A stretch of 64,000 nt of DNA, taken from the NCBI RefSeq assembly GCF_004664715.2, contig NC_051066.1, forward strand, positions 83,973,735 to 84,037,734, in the 5' to 3' direction. Below the pieces are notes generated by a model that was not told the origin of the DNA, made no database searches, and saw nothing but the letters and a program-made list of their open reading frames with translations. This document shows positions 34,204 to 45,364 of the stretch, in pieces (within the stretch, counting starts at the first letter, position 1; each line of letters starts with the position of its first letter). This DNA is from Peromyscus leucopus. Lineage: Eukaryota; Chordata; Mammalia; Rodentia; Cricetidae. Made by a program: the position numbers and the translations under genes.

Positions 34204-34653
34204 TATGGTGGCATTGTGTTCCCCAAAATATTGTGTACCTTAATAAACTTATCTGGGGTCAGAGAACAGAAAAGCCACTAGTTAGGCAGTGATAGCACAC
34301 GCCTTTAATCCTAGCATTCCAGAGGCAGAAATCCATCTGGGATCTCTGTGAGTACAAGGCCACATTGGAAACAGCCAGGCATGGTGACTCATGCCTTTAA
34401 TCCCAGAAAGCTAGCCTTTAATACTAGGGAGTGATGGTAGAAAGCAGAAAGGTATATAAGGCGTGAGGACCAGAAACTAGCAGCATTTGGCTGGTTAAGC
34501 ATTTGGCTGGTTAAGCATTTGGCTGGTTAAGCATTCAGGCTTTTGAGCAGTAATTCAGCTGAGACCCATTACGAATGAGGACTCAGAGGCTTCCATTATG
34601 AGGAAACAGGACCAGCTGAAGAACTGGTGAGAACTTTTAATATTCCTGCTACA
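34204..34653 (+). mobile_element. Solo LTR with two SINE-like modules
   Basis: Sense copy of the family at 6313-6798: TATGGTGGCATTGTGTTCCC (TG to TA change at the first dinucleotide) through to CCTGCTACA. A perfect 6-bp target duplication GTGGGG lies at 34198-34203 and 34654-34659. 'taataaacttatctgggg' sits near the 5' end, B1-like modules at about 34298-34370 and 34375-34410, and a TATATAAGG box-like motif at 34453. A 16-bp unit (GCATTTGGCTGGTTAA) is tandemly tripled at 34483-34530. The 3' part is shorter than in the minus-strand copy. Confidence 0.82.
34483..34530 (+). repeat. 16-bp tandem triplication inside the LTR
   Basis: GCATTTGGCTGGTTAA occurs three times perfectly, where the sister LTR has a single 'tctggttaag' region. 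Confidence 0.95.
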
Positions 34654-34659
34654 GTGGGG

Positions 34660-35192
34660 AGGATGAAGTGATGGTGGAGAAGGATAAAAGAGAAGCTGAA
34701 AAGTTGTAACCTTCCATGTTCTCTCTCAAGACTTAAAAGGAGGCTAAGAAATCTAAATTCCAACAGCCTTCATCACTTTTAAATCACATCATATGAGGAA
34801 ATCATTGAGATCAAGAGAATTACAAAACTAACTAACTAAATAAAAAAAAACCCAATCACTTTTAGCAATCACTTTTTCATACTTAATACATACAAGTCAA
34901 GTGTTGGGCCCACATTGCCATATTTCATGTTAAATATAGCTTTTTACACACATAGACATTTTGCTTGGCATCTTCACACACTCTAAAACACTTGTCTCAA
35001 ACGAAACATCTGCTTTGCCAGCAAATGTTTCCAATTTGAAGACATTTGTTTCATTCCTATTTCAAGAAGCCCACCCCTTTTTTTCCCTAGGCCAAGCACT
35101 TGAAAAACTCTTATGTCTACTAAATCTCAGTAGAGAGCTCCAATCCTGGCAGAAAGTTAGACTCAGTTGTAGTGGATTTGCAAATTGAGGTT
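34660..35192. other. Unique-looking intronic sequence
   Basis: No feature recognised. Confidence 0.45.
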
Positions 35193-35249
35193 TCTACTTG
35201 CATGAGCAAAGGTAAAGAAGTCTTCTTTACCTTTGCTCATGCAAGTAGA
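35193..35249. repeat. Perfect 57-bp palindrome (28-bp arms, 1-nt centre)
   Basis: Arm 35193-35220 begins TCTACTTGCATGAGCAAAGG; arm 35222-35249 is its exact reverse complement, with a single T at 35221 between. Downstream, TAACAGGGAAAAAG is repeated directly at about 35250 and 35286. No known element accounts for it. Confidence 0.97.
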
Positions 35250-36525
35250 TAACAGGGAAAAAGCAGAAGATAACAAAAAAGAAGCTAACAGGGAAAAAGG
35301 ACCAATCATTATGAAAGCAGCTCACCAAGGTTTAATTAAGATAAAAATGTTACATGGTACAGTTTCAGGGTATAAGCAACTCAGGGCTTATTCCTTAATT
35401 CTAGGGAAATTTATATAGAAAATTATTTGACAAGTTATTGAAGGCACAGAAGTATATTTAATTATGTATGGTCTTTCTACTCACACAGTTCTCTAAGAAA
35501 CTGTGTCCTATATTTAAAAAGATTTATAAAGTGTTAGATAACCCAGGGTAAGAGCATGTGGAGAGACTCAGAAGACAAATTTTGGGAACAGATTTTCAGT
35601 GACAGTGAAAGCCATGCTGCTGTGGATAGAAGTTCTAGGAACAGGTGCAGAAAGATGGGCACATGGGAAAGCAGCCATGAAGCCTGACAGCATTCTGGGA
35701 ATAAAATAATAATATTTGGAATTTATACCATACTTTTTTTTCCTTTGAGCATTTAACACACATCAACTATTAATCATCAAACACCCACATGAATATTTCT
35801 TTCCTCATTATCACACTCAAAAATGATGAGTCGCTGCTTCTTTGACTACATAATACAAATCATACCTTTTTTTTTTTTTCATTTTCACACTAAACTTTTC
35901 GGCAATTTTTGTCTTTTCATCTAAAAGTAATTACATCATTGCTTTTGGTGTTTTCAATAGACTCCACTGTCGTAAACAAATTCAAACTTAGATTTCTTAT
36001 TTCTAAGATTTCCTTGGAGAATGCCATCAAGGTTTATTAAAAAAAAAAATGGCTATGCCCCAATTGCAGAGGCTCAAAATTTGAGAGTATGTTATAGTTC
36101 AAGATATTAATAGAAGAACAGAATATTGGAGATTTCTATAGTCCCAGTGGTAGTTACTGACTGACCATTTTACAAGGGCTCCCTAATCAGCAAATTCTGT
36201 GGCTTTTTCTACAGCTATATGAAGACAGCAGCAGCAGCTACACATCACAATGAACCTAGCCCTTCTCAACTCTTAACTCTAATCCAAATTCCTGCATAAC
36301 AAACATTTACCTCTTCTTACTGCTGCAGCAAAAACAAAAGCTCTTAGCAATCCCTTAAGAAATATGGGAAGTTTATGAGTTAGTGTTTATAAAAAGGAGA
36401 TGTTGCAACAGCACTGTTGATTTTATAGGCACTTTACAAGAAATATGTACAAAAGCATGTCATTCCTTAGCTGTTTGTAGTTCCTTGTGTAGGGTAGGGT
36501 TGAGGTTATCTGAAAACATACATGC
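35250..36525. other. Unique-looking intronic sequence
   Basis: No gene or mobile element recognised. T-run at about 35869-35880 and A-run at about 36039-36049. Confidence 0.5.
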
Positions 36526-36529
36526 AAAA

Positions 36530-36720
36530 AAACATTATAAGGACTGAGCAGGTTGTATTTATGTATTTAGGAATATATATGTATATACATATGTGCATGT
36601 AACAATTTATTAAGAGACCATGAATATGAAAGAGCAAGGAGAAGTATATGAAAGACTTAAGAGGAAAAAAGGGAAGGAGAAATGACATAATTATTTTATG
36701 ATCTAAAAAAAGAAATATTT
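36530..36720 (+). mobile_element. L1 Lx 3'UTR end
   Basis: 'ataaggactgagcaggttgt', 'atttaggaatatatatgta', 'gagaccatgaatatgaaaga', purine-rich 'aaaagggaaggagaaatgac' and 'atgatctaaaaaaagaa' match the Lx end order, as at 13095-13295. Confidence 0.75.
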
Positions 36721-37320
36721 AGATTATTGAATCTACTCAAGAGATGATTTAAATTATTTAATGAGAAGGTAGGTATATCAAGATATACTTTTACATATAT
36801 GAAATTGTCAATGAATAAATAGAAGAGAGGGCAAGACTGAGAGGTGAGGAGGGTGGGGAGGGGGGCATGGAGAGGGAGGGAAGGAAAGAGGGATAGAGGG
36901 AGGGACAGATGGAGACTGAGCAACAGCATTCATCTTTCTTCTTCCTAACTACACTTTGATATAATGTGGCAAGCCACCTCAGTCTCCTACCATAATGGAC
37001 TATGTTTTCCAGCTGTGAACTGAAATATAATTTTCAGGCTGTACAATGATACCATACTTAAACACTATAATAAAAAATGCAGTACATGGCAGAAGCAGAA
37101 GCAAAGGCCCCGAGCCCTGAAAGAACTATGAAGCAGGGCAAGTACAATTAAAGCAAGCACTATACATTCATGAGGGTGTGGGCTACTGCCCCTTTGTGAT
37201 ACTGTTAATGTAACCTCAGAGCTGTTCTTTCTTTTTTTTTAGCTAAACCTCTTTGGAGACACTTTGGAAAGAACCAGCATTGAGTCATTTTTTTTTTCAT
37301 AATGCCTATTATAATACTAA
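36721..37320. other. Intronic sequence with a purine-rich tract
   Basis: An A/G-rich strand runs at about 36826-36917 (GGGAGGGAAGG-like). The 77-codon minus frame there (LSLPLSLFPSLPL) is low-complexity translation of it, not a protein. A possible LTR-like trace lies at 36955-37050 ('gccacctcagtctcctacca', 'taatggactatgttttccag'). Confidence 0.4.
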
Positions 37321-37324
37321 ACCT

Positions 37325-37475
37325 ATGAAATGTGTTTTTTTCTCCTTTGTCCAAAGGGTATTGCTATGTACCCATGTAGTGCACGCTGGCCTTAAACTCA
37401 GAATACATGCATCCCAATGTTCAAGATACTGTATTAACAGACATGGTACACTACACCAGACTTTATCTTTCCTCT
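37325..37475 (-). repeat. B1-like relic, antisense
   Basis: 'gtattgctatgtacccatgt', 'acgctggccttaaactcaga' and 'catggtacactacaccagac' are weak antisense B1 landmarks. Confidence 0.5.
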
Positions 37476-37479
37476 AAGA

Positions 37480-39035
37480 AAATGTGATCTAAGATTTTAA
37501 ATTGAACATGCTCAAAAATCTGTCCACCATCTTTCTTTTTAATCATGTGAATTGTTTTTACACTGAACATGCTCATAAATGCACACTTTAAAATGAGAGT
37601 ACAAGGCAATGTAATATGTATGACATAGTATAAATATAAGTATTTATTTTTATTTACTATCTTTATTCAAGGGTAGAAGTACTTTGCAAATAACTCCAAT
37701 GTTCTCCACATTTGTCACAAGCATCAAACTCTTCTGTAGTCTTTGATCACCTGACTGTGTTTATTAGTTTCTTACTTAACAAGATGTAAGTCCATTGCCT
37801 TCTACAACTGCATCATCTGTATTATGTCCGGGCGAACAAGATATGGTGACAGAAGAGGAGGTTGAAGACATAGAAAGAAACTAGTGGTATGTAGGAACTT
37901 AAACCTTTTATACTAATTATACACCATTAAGCTAGAAAGTAAGATTACTAGGTCTAAGGTCAGTATACATAAAACAAGAAAGTAGAAAGCTGTACTTTTA
38001 AGTAAACAAGTAAAACATCCTCACAAGTAATCATGTTATGAGAAAGGAGATGTATAGGGGATGCAGAAGAGATAAGATATTCAATAGTTAAAAAAATGCC
38101 AATAGGATTTTGAATCAAGTTCAACCCAAATGCAAATTATACAATATATTTAGAGCTATAAATTTGGATTTAATTCAGAACTAAATGCTTGTTTTAAACA
38201 TCAGGTCCAAATATTTGTTGTAAGAAAACACACAATTTATTTCAATGGATTTCACAAAAAGCACATCTCAACAGGGAATCTTCTAGTACTACCTAATTTT
38301 TGATCACTGCTCTTCTACCTGAACAGATGGGAAATTCCTCCTTCTAATCCAACTGAGGTCAGAAACTTGAAATGGGAAAAAGTTTCTGGCAGTGGTTTAC
38401 AAAGGCTGATTATCCTCTCCAGAAACACAGTGTGGGAGGATTTCAGCACATACTACACAGACGGGCTAACCATCACTACCAGAGACTACCTATGTTTTTT
38501 TTAAAAAAAAAAAAATGCCCTATTGGAAAACAAAACTAGAGTCCCAACTTAAATAAACAGCAGTAATTGATGCTTTCAACATTCCCAGCCTAATGGGCAG
38601 GATTTCCAAATTGCCAATAATGAGCAGTGATAGGAACATATCCCCTTGTTCTTGAACTAAATGATGTAAATGTCAGAGACTTCTGACTACCTTTTCCCTG
38701 CTCTGGGAAAGCATACATGTAGAAGTTTTCACTTTAAAAAGCATTCCACCCTTTAAAACATAACATTCTCACCACCTTGCCTTTTATTGTGTTTTTCTGT
38801 TTCCTTCCCCTTAGTAATAAAAAATAATGGACATGCTTATTTGTGTTTACCCAAAGAAGAATTGTTAATATGAAGATTTTGACTCCTTTGTTCTCCTGAT
38901 AGCTTCAACAGAAATCTATCTGTGTCTTGGCCCAAGTAGAAAGATGTAGGAGAAGAAAAAGAAAAAAAAAAAAAAGACTATGAAAACAGGCAACACAGGG
39001 AAAGAGGAGACAGAGGAACAATTAAGAATACAAGT
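37480..39035. other. Unique-looking intronic stretch
   Basis: No gene, RNA or mobile element recognised over about 1.55 kb. Confidence 0.5.
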
Positions 39036-39203
39036 GAGGCTGGCGGTGGTGGCGCACGCCTTTAATCCCAACACTCAGGAGGCAGAGGCAGGCAGATCTC
39101 TGTGAGTTTGAGGCCAGCCTGGTCTATAAAGTGAGTTCCAGGACAGCCAGTACTGTTACACAGAGAAACCCTGTCTCAAAACAAACAAACAAACAAACAA
39201 AAA
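39036..39203 (+). mobile_element. B1 SINE, near full length
   Basis: 'aggctggcggtggtggcgca', 'gaggccagcctggtctataa', ending in (AAAC)n. A short imperfect repeat (aatacaag / aatacaac) flanks it. Confidence 0.92.
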
Positions 39204-40573
39204 ATACAACAAGGACTAGGACAAATAAAAATCACTTTCCTATAATCTCAGAAAGTATCTTTAAAATGGTCTTAGCATTGTTCCAGCAATCAAGCAGGAA
39301 GGGTACTGTGGAAGGTTGTAAGTGAAGGGGGATGAGGGAGTGTCAAAATCTTTCAAGTCTAATCTGGCCAGGACTTGAGGACTGTCTGCCTGAGAGACGC
39401 ACCCTGACTAAGGATCTCCAGTCTGTGTCTTGTGAGAAAGTAAGAAGAGCACATTGGCACTGACTGGTATGTCCAGAGTAAAACTTAAACAGTTCTCAGT
39501 GTCCCTATCAGAATGATGGGTCTGCCTGAAGGAAGCAACAAGTTGTTTCTAACTGCATAGTAACTCAGAGATGTTTTCTTGCCTATCATTTTTCCCCATT
39601 GACTGAATTTGAAAAATGTCAATCTACTTAAATGCTTTCTACTCACTCTTTTGTTACACTGAAATCTCATACAGATTCTTCTATAGAGATACCAATTGCC
39701 CTGTTGGAAACAGATAAATCTGAAGTAGACATTTACCAACTCAGCTTGGGGAATCCATTAGAAACTGTGCAGTGAGATAAAAACAATGATCCCACTTGTG
39801 CTTTCCATAACCCACCATGGGAATCGCACAGACAAATATTTCTTTGGGATATTTCTGGATGGCAATTCAGAAACCTTGCGGACATTTGCAAACACAGGAT
39901 TAACATTAAAAGATTGCTTTTTAGTGAAAGAAAATACATGGATCTATTCTAGACCACAGGACAGGCTATTCTGGCTGGTATCACCTTTCTTGATTAAGAA
40001 AGATCCTTTCCCAGAAAGAAGAGATTAGGGATAGGACACCTGGTTGAGCAAAGACTGTCACAGAAGAACTCATCTTCACAAGCAAACATCCCTTTCAGCT
40101 TACACATATTCTCCCGTAATTCTCCATAGCCTGCTACCATCTTCCATAGCACAGAAATTCAGCTCAATCCTTTGGTTTAACTCTAAGATTAAACTACCCT
40201 GCTTGCCCCTGTTTGACCCCCTCACTGAAAGTTTGTGGCTTCTCTGCTTAGGTACATAATACATCTATGTTTTTCTTTGCCAATCAATTATGAGTTTATG
40301 TTTGACTCAGCCACTGAATTCACAGAACCATCCCTAATCTAACCCTAGTGAATTATGTATTTACATTCAAAAGCATATCTTTTAATAATAATCTAGTATA
40401 AATGTATCATTCTGTCTACACAGGGTTGTGTCCTTCAAAGAAAGGTAGTCTGTAAAGTTGTAGTTGAGACCAGAATCCTGGTTTCTTAACTTTCAGTTTA
40501 GAACCTGTAAACTACAGAATGGTCATGCTGGCTAGGCTGCTGCAGATTTGCTGTTTCAACACTCTCTATGTAC
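39204..40573. other. Unique-looking intronic stretch
   Basis: Several open frames (39485-39739 minus, 39786-40028 plus) occur, but they lack conserved motifs and splice context, and none resembles the missing METTL15 exons. No mobile element recognised. Confidence 0.5.
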
Positions 40574-40637
40574 TACACAGAGACAGAGACACACACAGAC
40601 ATACGGACACACACACACAGACAGACAGACACAGACA

Positions 40638-40686
<49 letters not shown>
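40574..40686. repeat. Compound (CA)n/(CAGA)n microsatellite
   Basis: ACAG/ACAC mixtures pass into about 23 perfect CA units at 40640-40686. Confidence 0.95.
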
Positions 40687-40687
<1 letters not shown>

Positions 40688-41396
40688 AGACTCTAGTATC
40701 TCTGTCATTATATTGCTATCCTGGTACACACTATCATTTGTTAACTACGTTATAAATAATGTCAAATTAACTCAATTGAAAATACTTTCATACAAAATTC
40801 ATCAAAATGCAACAGCTAAAAAAGCCAGGAAAGATACTGAATTCTACTATTATTGATTCTGTTAGTAAAGTACTAAGCTACTTGAAAAATTCAACTTTAC
40901 GTTTAAATTGAAGCAAAGTATTCACTTTCCAAAATGCTGTCTTAGTCTAGCAGTGCTAGTCTAACAGCCAAATTGCTACACAATCTGGTACCAATGCCAT
41001 TCCTAATCTCATTTTCTACAAATTTTGATTCAGTGTAACACATTTTAAATCCCCTTTCTATGACATGAATGTGATTAGTTATGAGTTAGTGTCTTTCCCT
41101 GAGATGACAGTATCCTTAAAAACATTTAAGTTCCATGATGGATACCTAAATAGTAGGAATGAAAAGACTCAAGAAGGATCCAGGTAGTACTGGACACCAT
41201 TAGCATAGGCCACAGATACAAGCATCACACACAAACACTAAAGATATCGGGATAACATACAATAATAACTCAGTATCTCCACAATCTTTTGTAACTTAAC
41301 ATAAGTAAGTCTTATAATAACAAAGAAAACTACTAGTAAAAGAAGATACTTTCGTTTAGGTATAAAAAGACAAAAACTTAGGAAGGTTTCTTTGTG
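40687..41396. other. AT-rich unique-looking intron
   Basis: No feature seen. Confidence 0.45.
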
Positions 41397-41424
41397 AAAA
41401 AAAAAAAGAAAGAAAGAAAGAAAG
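41397..41424. repeat. A-run with (GAAA)n
   Basis: Simple repeat seen directly; lies 20 bp left of a solo LTR. Confidence 0.9.
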
Positions 41425-41444
41425 CATTAAAAGTAGGGCTCAAG

Positions 41445-41808
41445 TGCTGTGGATATTGCTCTATATAAATAAAACACTGATGGCCAGTGACCAGGCAGGA
41501 AGTAGGTTGCCAGGCAGGAAGTAGGTGGGACAAGGAGAGAGGAGAATTCTGGGAAGCGGAAGGCTCAGGGGAGAGACACTGCACCACTGCCAGGACAAGC
41601 AGCATGTAAAGACTCTGGTAAGCCACCAGCCACGTGGCAAGGTATAGATTTATAGAAATGGGTTAATTTAAGATAAAAGAACAGTTAGCAAGAAGCCTGC
41701 CACGGCCATACAGTTTATAAGTAATATAAGCGTCTGAGTGATTATTTTATACGTGGACTGTGGGACTGCGGGGCTTGGTGGATCCTGGAGAGAAGCCCTC
41801 CAGCAATA
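41445..41808 (+). mobile_element. Solo LTR of a second ERV-like family
   Basis: Starts TGCTGTGGATATTGC and has a TATA-like CTATATAAATAAA at about 41460-41472. It contains two copies of 'ccaggcaggaagtagg', then 'gccacgtggcaaggtataga' and 'gaaatgggttaatttaag'. A 6-bp target duplication CTCAAG lies at 41439-41444 and 41809-41814. The last bases read CAATA where CA would be expected. An antisense relative lies at 56778-57173. No internal ERV coding sequence. Confidence 0.78.
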
Positions 41809-41829
41809 CTCAAGAAGCTCCTACTTTTT

Positions 41830-42006
41830 GCTAAGGGAACTGGCTGCTTTTGAGGACCTGGGTTCCGCTCCCAGCATCCACATGTCAGCTCACAGCCATC
41901 ACAACTCCAGCTCCAGGAAATCCAATGCCCTCAGTAGGTACCAGGCACTGTGGACATACATACATGCAGGCAAAACACTGATACATATAAAATAAAATAA
42001 AACATT
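41830..42006 (+). repeat. B2 SINE, 5'-truncated
   Basis: 'ctgcttttgaggacctgggt', 'tccgctcccagcatccacat', 'gtcagctcacagccatcaca' and an ATAAAATAAAATAAAAC tail. Confidence 0.85.
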
Positions 42007-42197
42007 TTAAAAATTTAAAAGCAGCAGAATTATAAAAATGGAAAGAAAAAAAACTGGGGCAGTCATGGTTATTATAGGACCAAATAAATAATATTGATAA
42101 AATATACAACTAGTAACTGAGTCTGAATTTCCAAGAGGGAGCAGAATAAAGTAGGCAGATAGGGAAAGAGATGGCCAGAGCTAGAAAAAGAAAATTA

Positions 42198-42362
42198 GCC
42201 GGGCGGTGGTGGCTCACACCTTTAATCCCAGCACTAGGGAGGCAGAGCCAGGCGAATCTGTGAGTTCGAGTCCAGCCTGGTCTTGATATCTGGAGCAAGA
42301 CCCAGGACAGACACTAAAGCTACACAGAGAAACCCTGTCTCGAAAAACCAAAAAAAAAAAAA
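42198..42362 (+). mobile_element. B1 SINE, full length
   Basis: gccgggcggtggtggctcac to 'cctgtctcgaaaaacc' plus A-tail. A 13-bp target duplication aaaaagaaaatta lies at 42185-42197 and 42363-42375. Confidence 0.95.
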
Positions 42363-42375
42363 AAAAAGAAAATTA

Positions 42376-42609
42376 ACAAAAAATGGTAGTTTCCTCTTTC
42401 TTCCCATGTTCTTCAATATGAGAAATGTTATACCTTTGTAAGTTACCAGCATAAAATATAGAAAAAAAGTCCCCATGCCTACTGATCTTTAGATGTTACA
42501 ATATATATGCCAGAAATGGCTTATTTGTCCTTTGCAATTTATATTTTACACAAAATTCTCAAATTGTTCACTATCTTAAAAAAGAAAGAAAAACTCCAGA
42601 GACCTAGTA
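42376..42609. other. AT-rich unique-looking intron
   Basis: No feature seen. Confidence 0.4.
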
Positions 42610-42611
42610 TA

Positions 42612-43031
42612 TTAGTTAGTTAGGGTTTCTATTGCAGTGATAAAACACCATGACCAAAAGCAACTTGGGGAGGAAGTGATTTGTTTCCCCTATATTTCCA
42701 TATCACAGAGCATCATCAAAGGCGGCCAGGGCAGGAACTCAAAGGGCAGGAAGCTGGAGGCAGGAGCTGATTCAGAGTCTATGGAGGAGTGCTGCTTACT
42801 GGCTTTTCTTCTATCGCTTCTCAGTTAGCTTTCTTATAGCACCCAAGATGACCAGCCCAGGGGTGGCACCACCCACAATGGGCTGGGCCCTCCCACATCA
42901 ATCACTAATTTAAAAAATACCCTAAAAGCATGCCTACAGAGCAATCTCATAGAGGCATTTTCTCAATCGAAGGTCCCTCCTCTGAGATGACTCTAGTTGG
43001 TGTCAAGATGACATAAAGCTAGCCAGCACAC
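42612..43031 (-). repeat. LTR-like mid-repetitive element, antisense
   Basis: Plus strand reads 'tagttagggtttctattgca', 'accatgaccaaaagcaactt', 'gcaccacccacaatgggctg' and 'tctagttggtgtcaagatga', ending 'ctagccagcacaca'. In the reverse sense it starts TGTGTGCTGG. Same family as 55669-56013 and 58172-58495. LTR nature is inferred from its ends and size; no target duplication found. Confidence 0.6.
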
Positions 43032-43340
43032 AGAGTTAATGTTTAAAATACAGCAATTTTGCTAATAAATGAAGAAAAATTATATACCAAGACAAATGAT
43101 ACAGAATTATTTAGTTGAGGCTAATCTGTAACTTGAAAATATTATGATGAGATGGTGGTAAAAAGCTGAAAAGGAAAATATATTCCAGCATTAATATTAA
43201 AGGTCATGAAGATGCTGCCTACCAATTAATTTGTGATACATCATCAATTGTAAAATGTATCTTAATTAGAATTGACTACTTCAAAAATATTTGAGAATGA
43301 ATATAAGATAATTATAGTCCAAAGAAAGCATGGTGTCATA
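43032..43340. other. AT-rich unique-looking intron
   Basis: No feature seen. Confidence 0.4.
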
Positions 43341-43485
43341 CAGCTGTAATGCTACCATACATTATATAGAAGCACAAGTAGAGAGTGAAAGACCTGCCTG
43401 GGCTAGCCTGGGCTACATAGAGTTCAATCTGGAAATAAGTGAAGACCTGTCTGGGCTAGCCTGTGATACACAGAGTTCAATCTGG
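43341..43485 (+). repeat. B1/B4-like SINE relic with partial internal duplication
   Basis: 'gacctgcctgggctagcctg' with 'acatagagttcaatctgg' recurs as 'gacctgtctgggctagcctg' with 'acacagagttcaatctgg' about 57 bp later. It leads directly into a GATA tract. Confidence 0.55.
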
Positions 43486-43550
<65 letters not shown>

Positions 43551-43598
43551 CAGATAAATAAATAAATAATAAATAAATAAATAATAAATAAATAAATG
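43486..43598. repeat. (GATA)n then (AAAT)n microsatellite
   Basis: About 16 GATA units to 43550, then AAAT/AATA units to about 43598. Confidence 0.97.
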
Positions 43599-45325
43599 GC
43601 TGAGGATAAGGCTTGGTAGAAGAAAATTTCCTAGCATTCACATGGCTTTGATCTCCAGCACAAAAAGAGAGAGTTGGTTGAGGGGTGGGTCACAAAGACA
43701 TTGAGATGGAGGAGAGAGAATTAATCGTAGTATATTGTATTTCAATAGCAAACGTTCTTCCAAATTTTTCCTCTGATAAAATGCTAGGAATTGGCTTTAA
43801 CTACACACTAAATGCTATCATAGACTGCTCAAGGTGTTTAAATAGATATGGTTGAGTATGCTAAAGCATTAACTTGCTAAGAGTCAAGTATTGTATTTTA
43901 TATGGTATGTATATATATGGTATATATAAAGTATGGACACATAATTTCCATCACTGAGAGATAATGGGAAGAGCTACAGAAATGATGTATAAAGTACCTG
44001 AAAACTTCTAGGTACTGACTTGTGAGTTTTCTTCTCTTTGTTCATATTTTTCTCAGTAATTCACTCTAGTATTTTATCATCTTGCCAGAAGTTACTTGCT
44101 CCCATTTGCCAAAATATCTTCCTGTTGTTGCTACTCAGTCCTCTTTATGAAATCTTATAAGTAAACAAAATACCTTCCTTCAAACAAATACAATGCAAAT
44201 GAAGAAATACTCTTTCAAACACATGTCATTTTTAATGACTTTATTAAATCAAATTACTGTAATGTAAAGGAATCATAGTAACCCATTTAATCTTATTAAA
44301 TAAACACACAGTGATAGTTGGAGAGTGGGCTCTTGTAAGACAAATCAATATACTATTATTGTATGAACTAGTTTCTGTGGTGCACAAAAGACTTCTCTTA
44401 CAGACTGATAAATTAACAAGATAAAAGAAAATGAATTGTATTGAGTATTTTTAAGGGAAAAAAAGCATCAAAAAATTAAATGTGAACAACACAAGCGTCA
44501 TAAAGGGCACTGAAGAAAGCAACATGGCAAGTATAGGTACATTAAACACATTTTTTAAAATTCATGAAGCAAAACAAAACACTAAATTTCAAAGAACAAT
44601 TAAGGAAGTTGCCAAAAGACAAAATCCTTAGGTGGGATGTCAATCAGTAACACTGAGCTGACAACTGTGCCTTAATTAATTTTGAAACTGTTTCCAATTA
44701 GTTAGTATAGAACACTAGAGGTTTCATGCTGCCTATGACTCAGTGCACTGACTCATCCACCAAAACTTTTCCTACACAAGAAATATCCAAGCACCCGCCA
44801 GGACGCAAGATCAAAAGGAAAAAGGGTTCACCAGCCTGCTCAGTTAAAGCTCTGTGATAAATTTAGATGACCAGGAGGATATGAAACAACTTTCCAGAAA
44901 GTTTCATCAGTCAAAAATAGCTTGAGATGTTTGATTTGTTAACAAAACAATAAAAACTCATTGCTTAGTATTAAGTTTTGCAAATATGACTATAAAACTA
45001 CTAGCTATTTTAAAGTTTCATAGAGGTTATAAATAACATAGTATTAAAGGGTTTATTTAATGTTATCTAGTCATCATATTAAAAATAGTATAAAATACCT
45101 GGCTTCTTAAAATAGCAGTGGAAATAAAATTTAAACATGACCAAAAGCCTAAAGCTATCAACTGTAATTTTTCTTATATTGATTTCACATTTAGTTTATT
45201 CTCAGTATGATCCAAGATTACTATGATAGAAGTAATCTAAATGTTTTCAATGGTTCCTTAAAGAAAATAAAAAGACCAACCAATAAATGGGAGTTTGGTC
45301 TTGTTTTTAACTTAAGGGTTTCATT
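43599..45325. other. Long AT-rich unique-looking intronic stretch
   Basis: No gene or mobile element recognised over about 1.7 kb. Confidence 0.5.
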
Positions 45326-45363
45326 TGGTTGGTTGGTTGGTTGGTTGGTTGGTTGGTCGGTCA
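45326..45363. repeat. (GGTT)n microsatellite
   Basis: About nine GGTT units with a terminal GGTC variant. Confidence 0.95.
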
Positions 45364-45364
45364 G

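Noticed and set aside
35193..35249. Palindrome as a microRNA precursor
   Set aside because: A 1-nt loop is too small for a Drosha/Dicer substrate, and arms with no mismatch are atypical.
39485..40028. Adjacent open frames on both strands, considered as a missing METTL15 exon or retrocopy
   Set aside because: Neither contains METTL15 sequence such as HIPVMVDEV or DLGCSS, and I see no polyA tail or target duplication.
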